Below, piece after piece: positions 44,472-49,159 of a DNA stretch of 49,159 nt (position 1 is the stretch's first letter; every line of letters starts with the position of its first letter). Below the pieces are notes generated by a model. It did no database searches. It worked only from the letters and a program-made list of their open reading frames with translations, and was not told the DNA's origin. Source of the DNA: Agrobacterium genomosp. 13 str. CFBP 6927 (GTDB lineage: Bacteria; Pseudomonadota; Alphaproteobacteria; Rhizobiales; Rhizobiaceae); NCBI GenBank assembly GCA_900012615.1, contig LT009756.1:844927-894085 (forward strand), read 5' to 3'. A program made the position numbers and the translations under genes.

Positions 44472-44579
44472 TTATTTCTTCGGGGATTGCGCCGGTTTCG
44501 GCTGGGAGCCGGTTTCACGCATCTGGCGCCACTCGTTCTCGAGACGGTCATAAACGTTCTGGGGGATTGTCGCTGTCAT
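44472..44579 (-). CDS. 35-residue hydrophilic small protein
   Basis: The ATG at 44579 is preceded by a near-ideal AAGGAGG with 9 nt spacing. The product begins MTATIPQNVYDRLENEWRQM and ends in a Pro/Gln/Lys-rich tail with PKPAQSPKK. Length 35 codons. There is no membrane helix and no known domain. It is antisense to the GTA direction. The strong ribosome-binding site is the main support. Confidence 0.55.
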   Translation of the reverse strand: MTATIPQNVYDRLENEWRQMRETGSQPKPAQSPKK

Positions 44580-44893
44580 TGTGGCATTCCTCCTTGAATG
44601 ATCGCCGCTGCTGAATTGCGCGGTGAGTGGAGTTAGCGCGCCAAGCTTCGGGAATTCAAGGAATTTTTTACCTCAAAACCGCGGCCTCCGGATTAAAATC
44701 GATTAAGGTTTTTTCAAATCGATTTAGTCCTGACGGCCGTCATGTGGAAAAACCGGATGTTAAGGCATCCCCGATTTTCAGGAGCCGGATTGGTCCGTGA
44801 CGAGGTACGATTCTTAGCGTCGGCGCGGATTGAACCGGGGCGGACCAGATGATAACCCGTTACTCGCACGCCGAAGGCGCAATTGAGTTTTGC
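44580..44893. other. AT-rich promoter region between small gene and Dabb gene
   Basis: No gene is seen. Runs of A/T at 44660-44730, including two AATCGATT-like elements (44696-44704 and 44716-44724), make this a likely divergent promoter for the 35-residue gene and the Dabb gene. Confidence 0.4.
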
Positions 44894-44908
44894 ATGACAG
44901 GTGACACC

Positions 44909-45217
44909 GTGATCCGCCATATCGTTTTTTTCACCGTTCCCGAGGAAAATCGCGACGCCGTGCGCCGGGGCCTTTCCGGGCTTACGGCCATACCGCATTC
45001 GCTGAAGCTGGAAATCGGCGAAAACGTGAAGAAGGATCAATGGGGCAATTCAGTCGATTTCATCGTTTATGGCGAGTTCGAAAACGAGGCGGCGCTGGCG
45101 GCCTATAAGGCCGATCCCGCCTATGATCTTTCCACCCGCACCGTGAAACCGCTGCGCGAGACCCGCATTGCCGCCGATTTCAACAGCGATACGGCGGTGA
45201 AAGCGCCGATCCGGTAA
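44909..45217 (+). CDS. Dabb (stress-response A/B barrel) domain protein
   Basis: A 102-residue protein with the dimeric alpha/beta-barrel (Dabb) fold. It begins (M)IRHIVFFTVPEENRD, with the early His shared by the family, and continues IPHSLKLEIGENV and VDFIVYGEFENEAALAAYKADPAY. Family members act in stress response or as small cyclases/decarboxylases; the role here is unknown. The start is GTG at 44909, with AGGTGA just upstream; ATG at 44894 (five residues more) is possible. It is not a known GTA gene but lies between g2 and g3. Confidence 0.85.
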   Translation: MIRHIVFFTVPEENRDAVRRGLSGLTAIPHSLKLEIGENVKKDQWGNSVDFIVYGEFENEAALAAYKADPAYDLSTRTVKPLRETRIAADFNSDTAVKAPIR

Positions 45218-45289
45218 TTTGCTTTCACCTGCGAAAGTGGGAGCACGCATCCGCACGTAGTCTGCTGAAAATGTGCGCAAACCTTTCCT

Positions 45290-45405
45290 CCGTCATGCCG
45301 GACTGGATCCGGCATCCAGCCGAGGCGGCTCTCGCGCGGCGACAGGAGTCTTTTCAGCCCTAGGACTTGGGCTGGCTGGACCCCGGATCTCGTCCGGGGT
45401 GACGG
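45290..45405. repeat. RIME-like palindromic repeat, family B, copy 6
   Basis: Left arm CCGTCATGCCGGACTGGATCC, right arm CCCCGGATCTCGTCCGGGG with TGACGG; centre with CTCGCGCGGCGA and CAGCCCTAGGACTTGGGCTGG. It lies 40 bp before the portal gene. Confidence 0.8.
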
Positions 45406-45444
45406 CATAGGGACGCTGTACACCGTCAAACCAAGGACAACTCC

Positions 45445-46611
45445 ATGCGATTTCCCTTCTCCCTGCCGTGGCTGCGCCCGGCGGATGGCAAAGCTGTGCC
45501 TGAAAGCCAGAAAATGGCTGGTGGCTTCATGGCGGTGGCGGTGCAGGGCGGGCAGGCCTTCTGGTCCGGCCGGTCCTATGCGGCGCTCGCCCGCGAAGGC
45601 TTCATGAAAAACCCCGTGGCGCACCGTGCCGCCCGCATGGTGGCGGAAACATCCGCCGCGGTCAGCTGGCTGCTTTATGATGGCGACGAGGAATTGGCCG
45701 ATCACCCGCTTTTGGCGCTGCTTTCCAGACCGAGCGCCCATATGGGCGGGCCGGATTTCTTCGAAACGCTTTATGGCCACCTCATGCTGGCCGGAAATGC
45801 CTATATCGAGCCGTTAATGGTGGGCGAACGCCTGCGTGAGCTGCATCTGTTGAGGCCCGACCGGGTCAGCATCGTCGAAGGGCCTGATGGCTGGCCAGTG
45901 GGCTACGATTACCGTGCCGAGGGCCGCGCCATCAGGCGCATTGCCAGCGACCGTGACGGGCTGGGCCTGCTGCACCTGAAACTTTTTCACCCGCTGGACG
46001 ACAGGGCGGGTTTTGCGCCGCTTGCTTCCGCAGGGGCCGCTCTCGATCTGCACAATGCCGCGAGCCAGTGGAACAAGCGCCTGCTCGACAATTCCGCCCG
46101 GCCTTCCGGCGCGCTGATCTATCAGCCGAAAGAAGGCGGCAATCTTTCCACCGAGCAATATGAACGGCTGAAACGGGAGCTGGAAGAAGGCTATCAGGGC
46201 GCGATGAATGCCGGCCGGCCGCTTCTTCTGGAGGGCGGGCTGGACTGGAAGGCCATGGGGCTTTCGCCCCGCGACATGGATTTTCTGGAGGCGCGCAACG
46301 GTGCAGCACGCGATATAGCGCTTGCTCTCGGCGTGCCGCCGATGCTGATCGGCATTCCCGGCGACAATACCTATGCCAATTACCAGGAGGCGAACCGCGC
46401 CTTTTATCGTCTCACCGTGCTGCCGCTCGTTTATCGCACGGCGGCAAGGCTGTGCGGCTGGCTCGCGCCGGTCTTCGGCGCGGGGCTGCGCCTGGAACCC
46501 GATCTCGACAGGATCGCCGGCCTCTCCGGCGAGCGGGATGCGCTCTGGGCTCGCATCGGCGCGGCCTCGTTCTTGAGCGACGAGGAAAAGCGCGAAGCCG
46601 TCGGTTACTGA
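45445..46611 (+). CDS. GTA/phage portal protein (HK97 type)
   Basis: A 388-residue portal protein of the HK97/phage lambda-like fold. Typical stretches are RAARMVAETSAAVSWLLYD, LAGNAYIEPL, SGALIYQPK, and the late DLARNGAARDIALALGVPPMLIGIPGDNTYANYQEANRAFY-like region with GIPGDNTY (about 306-313). Twelve copies form the ring through which DNA enters the head. AAGGA precedes the ATG. It corresponds to orfg3. Confidence 0.94.
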   Translation: MRFPFSLPWLRPADGKAVPESQKMAGGFMAVAVQGGQAFWSGRSYAALAREGFMKNPVAHRAARMVAETSAAVSWLLYDGDEELADHPLLALLSRPSAHMGGPDFFETLYGHLMLAGNAYIEPLMVGERLRELHLLRPDRVSIVEGPDGWPVGYDYRAEGRAIRRIASDRDGLGLLHLKLFHPLDDRAGFAPLASAGAALDLHNAASQWNKRLLDNSARPSGALIYQPKEGGNLSTEQYERLKRELEEGYQGAMNAGRPLLLEGGLDWKAMGLSPRDMDFLEARNGAARDIALALGVPPMLIGIPGDNTYANYQEANRAFYRLTVLPLVYRTAARLCGWLAPVFGAGLRLEPDLDRIAGLSGERDALWARIGAASFLSDEEKREAVGY

Positions 46612-46806
46612 TCGCGGCCGGGGAGGAGCGAAGCTGCACCTTCCCTGATGAATCAATTTCTGAAGAAGCGGAATCTCTCTGTGAGACTTTCCGTCCAAGC
46701 GATTCTGAAGATTCGTAAAATCACCCATCGCGGGCGCGCAAAGAGCGCCTGCGGGCGACGCGGCGCGTCCGCCCGATAACCACATCCTAGAACGGAATGA
46801 TTACCC

Positions 46807-47127
46807 ATGTCTGAATTCGCCAATGAGGCCGGCATCTGGGCCGCCCGCATCACCGGCGCCGTGGCGGGCGCGGGTGTGTCGCTCGTTTATCTCCTGCCGA
46901 AAAGCAAACGCGAAGCCGCCAGCCGTTTCATCACCGGCGTTTCCTGCGGCATGATCTTCGGCGGCCCGGTTGGCCTGTGGATCGTGCAGCAGCTCGATAT
47001 TGCCGGTGCGCTTTCAGGCCATGAGATCATGGTGGCGGGCTCGGCCGCCGCCAGCATGGTGGCCTGGTGGGGGCTTGGTCTGCTGGTGCGTGTGGCCGAC
47101 CGTTACAACGCCCGTCCCCGCACCTAG
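46807..47127 (+). CDS. GTA g3.5-like small membrane protein
   Basis: A 106-residue protein with three likely hydrophobic segments (about 12-32, 45-65 and 75-95), between portal and protease genes as is orfg3.5 in RcGTA. No domain is recognised. The 195 bp in front (46612-46806) hold no gene but contain a GC-rich hairpin with arms CGGGCG and CGCCCG near 46751-46776. The role is unknown. Confidence 0.72.
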   Translation: MSEFANEAGIWAARITGAVAGAGVSLVYLLPKSKREAASRFITGVSCGMIFGGPVGLWIVQQLDIAGALSGHEIMVAGSAAASMVAWWGLGLLVRVADRYNARPRT

Positions 47128-47168
47128 CCTCCACACGGCCCCCCTTTTCCCCATTGCAGGAGTTACCC

Positions 47169-47759
47169 ATGCACGCCTATCGCGGGCCACGTCCCGCCAC
47201 GCGCAAATTCGCCAGTCTGGAACTGCGCGGCATATCCGGAGACGGCACGTTTTCCGGTTATGCCAGCGTTTTCGGCGAGGTCGATCTCGGTCGCGACGTG
47301 ATCGAGCGCGGCGCTTTCCATCGCTCCATCGAGGAACGCGGCGCAGCCGGCATCCGCATGCTTTACCAGCATGATCCGGCCGAGCCGATCGGCGCATGGC
47401 GCACCATCCGCGAAGATGAGCGCGGGCTTTACGTCGAGGGGGTTCTCGCCCCCGGCGTCGCCCGCTCCCGTGAGGTCCATTCGCTGATGAAGACGGGCGC
47501 GCTGGATGGTTTGTCGATCGGTTTTCGCACCGTACGTTCCAGCAGGGAGGGGCGTTCCGGCAAGGCGGCGCGCTCCGGCGTCCGGCGCATTCTGGAGGCC
47601 GATCTGTGGGAAATCTCGGTCGTTACCTTTCCGATGCTGCCTTCGGCACGGGTCTCCGACGTCAAGCATGCCCGCTTCTTCCGCGACCGCGAGACCGAAC
47701 TGGTGCGCAGCATGCGCCGCGCCGCGCGCTCGCTTTTCGACACCGCCTTCAAACGCTGA
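47169..47759 (+). CDS. GTA/phage HK97 family prohead protease
   Basis: A 196-residue serine protease of the herpesvirus assemblin-like fold that trims the capsid protein during head maturation. The family start GTFSGYASVFGEVDLGRDVIERGAF is present. The catalytic His is in LYQHDP (about residue 64), and LDGLSIGF (about 109-116) contains the catalytic Ser. The ATG at 47169 has GGAG 7 nt upstream. It corresponds to orfg4 and is followed by the capsid gene after 36 bp. Confidence 0.92.
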   Translation: MHAYRGPRPATRKFASLELRGISGDGTFSGYASVFGEVDLGRDVIERGAFHRSIEERGAAGIRMLYQHDPAEPIGAWRTIREDERGLYVEGVLAPGVARSREVHSLMKTGALDGLSIGFRTVRSSREGRSGKAARSGVRRILEADLWEISVVTFPMLPSARVSDVKHARFFRDRETELVRSMRRAARSLFDTAFKR

Positions 47760-47795
47760 TTTTTCAACAGATACTTCCGAAACAAGGATGGCGAC

Positions 47796-49064
47796 ATGAC
47801 AGACCAGACCACCAGACCGGCCGCAATGACGGTCGCGCCGCAGATAAAGGCGGTGCCCGACACCATGACGGCCGCCTTCGACGAATTCATGGAAGCCTTC
47901 GAGGCTTTCCGCGACACCAACGATCAGCGGCTTGCCGATATCGAACGCAAGATGGGCGCCGACGTCGTGACCCGCGACAAGCTCGACCGCATCGACAAGG
48001 CGCTGGACGACAACCGCAGGATCATGGACGATCTGGCACTGAAGAAGGCGCGGCCCGCTCTCGGCCGCAAGGAAGCGCTCTCCCATGACGCGGATGAACA
48101 CAAGGCCGCTTTCGAGGCCTATATCCGCCGGGGTGAGGAGGGCGCGCTGCGCGATCTGGAGGCCAAGGCCTTTGCCGGCTCGACCGGCGCCGATGGCGGT
48201 TTTCTGCTGCCGAGCGAGACGGATGGCGAGATCGGCCGGCGCATGACGGCGATTTCGCCGATCCGGGCGCTCGCAACCGTGCGACAGGTGTCCACCGCGG
48301 TATTGAAAAAACCCTTTTCGCCCGGAGGGCTTGCCACCGGCTGGGTCTCCGAAACGGCGGCTCGCCCCGAGACGACGACGCCGAAGCTCTCCGAGCTTTC
48401 CTTTCCGACCATGGAACTCTACGCCATGCCGGCCGCCACACAGGGCCTGCTGGATGATGCGGCGGTCGATATCGAGACCTGGATCGCTTCGGAAGTGGAC
48501 ATTGCCTTTGCCGAACAGGAGGCTGCCGCCTTCGTCACCGGTGACGGCGTCAACAAACCGAAAGGTTTCCTCTCCTATACGGCCGTCACCAACGATAGCT
48601 GGAGCTGGGGCAATATTGGTTACGTCGCAACCGGCGTCTCGGCCGGCTTTGCCTCTGCCGGGCCGATGGATGTGCTGCTGGATACCGTCTATGGGCTGAA
48701 GGCCGGCCATCGCCAGAACGGCAACTTCGTGATGAACCGCAAGACGCAGGCGGCGCTGCGCCGCTTCAAGGATACGACCGGCGCCTATCTGTGGCATCCG
48801 CCTGCCGCCGCTGGCCAGCCCGCTTCGCTGATGGGCTTTCCGGTGGTGGAAGCCGAAGACATGCCGAATGTGGCCGCCAACAGCTTCGCCATCGCTTTTG
48901 GCGATTTCCGCGCCGGATACCTCGTCGTCGACCGCACCGGCGTGCGCATCCTGCGCGATCCCTATTCGGCCAAACCTTATGTGCTGTTCTACACCACCAA
49001 ACGCGTGGGCGGCGGCATGCAGAATTTCGAGGCGATCAAGCTGGTGAAATTCGGGGTGAATTGA
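47796..49064 (+). CDS. GTA/phage HK97 family major capsid protein
   Basis: A 422-residue capsid protein. The N-terminal 100-130 residues (helical, with AFDEFMEAFEAFRD and DIERKM) look like the scaffold part removed by the protease. From GADGGFLLPSE onward (about residue 132) the HK97 fold follows, with MNRKTQAALRRFKD and GFPVVEAEDMP characteristic of the family. AAGGA precedes the ATG. It corresponds to orfg5, and its length fits GTA capsid genes before processing. Confidence 0.95.
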   Translation: MTDQTTRPAAMTVAPQIKAVPDTMTAAFDEFMEAFEAFRDTNDQRLADIERKMGADVVTRDKLDRIDKALDDNRRIMDDLALKKARPALGRKEALSHDADEHKAAFEAYIRRGEEGALRDLEAKAFAGSTGADGGFLLPSETDGEIGRRMTAISPIRALATVRQVSTAVLKKPFSPGGLATGWVSETAARPETTTPKLSELSFPTMELYAMPAATQGLLDDAAVDIETWIASEVDIAFAEQEAAAFVTGDGVNKPKGFLSYTAVTNDSWSWGNIGYVATGVSAGFASAGPMDVLLDTVYGLKAGHRQNGNFVMNRKTQAALRRFKDTTGAYLWHPPAAAGQPASLMGFPVVEAEDMPNVAANSFAIAFGDFRAGYLVVDRTGVRILRDPYSAKPYVLFYTTKRVGGGMQNFEAIKLVKFGVN

Positions 49065-49084
49065 CCGCAGACCTTGCGGCTCTT

Positions 49085-49159
49085 TCTTCTCCCCGCCGGG
49101 GAGAAGATGCCCCGAAGGGGCAGATGAGGGGGCAAGCTCTCCGCATATCTCTGCCGTCG
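49085..49159. repeat. Intergenic palindromic repeat, family A, partial copy at window end
   Basis: TTCTTCTCCCCGCCGGGGAG followed by CAGATGAGGGGGCAAGCTC, cut by the window end. It follows the capsid stop codon by about 20 bp, so a repeat sits inside the GTA cluster downstream of g5. The last 30 bases closely match the first 30 of the window. Confidence 0.75.

Larger units (their letters stand above)
42438..49064 (+). mobile_element. Gene transfer agent (GTA) structural cluster, 5' part
   Basis: Gene order matches the Rhodobacter GTA head genes: small terminase-like g1, large terminase g2, portal g3, short membrane gene g3.5, prohead protease g4, and HK97 capsid g5. There is no integrase, repressor, lysis or replication gene in the visible part, and the codon use looks like the host, as expected of a GTA rather than a recent prophage. 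The cluster continues beyond the window. Confidence 0.8.

Noticed and set aside
47163..48797. A 544-codon open frame antisense to the GTA protease and capsid genes
   Set aside because: It spans two real genes on the other strand and encodes nothing recognisable.
42438..49064. The phage-like genes interpreted as an ordinary prophage
   Set aside because: Order g1-g2-g3-g3.5-g4-g5 and host-like composition fit a GTA better, and no integrase, repressor or attachment repeat is visible; the region beyond the window would decide.

Overview
The window looks like chromosomal DNA of an Agrobacterium of the tumefaciens/fabrum group (Rhizobiaceae). It is GC-rich with densely packed genes. The 142-residue zinc-finger protein at 9303-9731 matches, from memory, the A. 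tumefaciens Ros repressor. The gene order ros, DnaA-domain HTH protein, DUF6456 protein, SufE, small membrane protein, DivJ-like kinase also fits my memory of the circular chromosome of strain C58; no database was searched. There are no plasmid genes and no rRNA or tRNA genes. About ten palindromic intergenic repeats of two rhizobial families are present.

Layout. 1-2.8 kb: hemolysin III-type membrane protein, GNAT acetyltransferase, LysE exporter, MsrB. 2.9-8.9 kb: a complete seven-gene Mrp/Pha cation/proton antiporter operon with translationally coupled genes. 8.9-17.6 kb: ros with a long AT-rich leader, a stand-alone DnaA domain IV-like regulator with its DUF6456 partner, sufE, a DivJ-like cell-cycle kinase, a peptidoglycan-binding protein, a DUF1491 gene whose frame is broken at a slippery A7G4 tract, a DUF2336 protein and a small conserved gene. 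17.6-27.3 kb: a DUF1254/DUF1214 pair, M20 peptidase, an ArgO/ArgP-type exporter and regulator pair, VOC protein, class A PBP, YcgN-like protein, a class D beta-lactamase and a methyltransferase. 27.4-33.5 kb: a copper module (copA, cueR/hmrR, copZ) behind a textbook MerR-type promoter, a parDE toxin-antitoxin pair and an MFS transporter behind a SoxR-type box. 33.5-42 kb: GH32 fructosidase, SelO, a saccharopine dehydrogenase-like enzyme divergent from an Lrp/AsnC regulator, an HxlR regulator divergent from a QorB-like reductase, and a membrane alpha/beta-hydrolase. 42.4-49.1 kb: the first part of a gene transfer agent (GTA) structural cluster in the RcGTA order g1-g2-g3-g3.5-g4-g5, cut by the window end after the capsid gene.

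Regulatory logic. Three promoters share MerR-family geometry (TTGACC, 19-bp spacer, dyad inside the spacer). One is of CueR/HmrR type (copA) and two are of SoxR type (the VOC gene and the MFS gene, 9 kb apart). CtrA-like TTAA motifs lie upstream of the DivJ-like kinase and between the DUF2336 gene and a small gene. Perfect inverted repeats upstream of ros, parD and the HxlR/reductase pair are good operator candidates.

The observations most worth a second look are the DUF1491 gene, where a -1 slip at A_AAA_AAG restores the full frame; the paired SoxR boxes; the GTA cluster with foreign genes and repeats between g2 and g3; and the 40-nt near-perfect palindrome in front of parDE.
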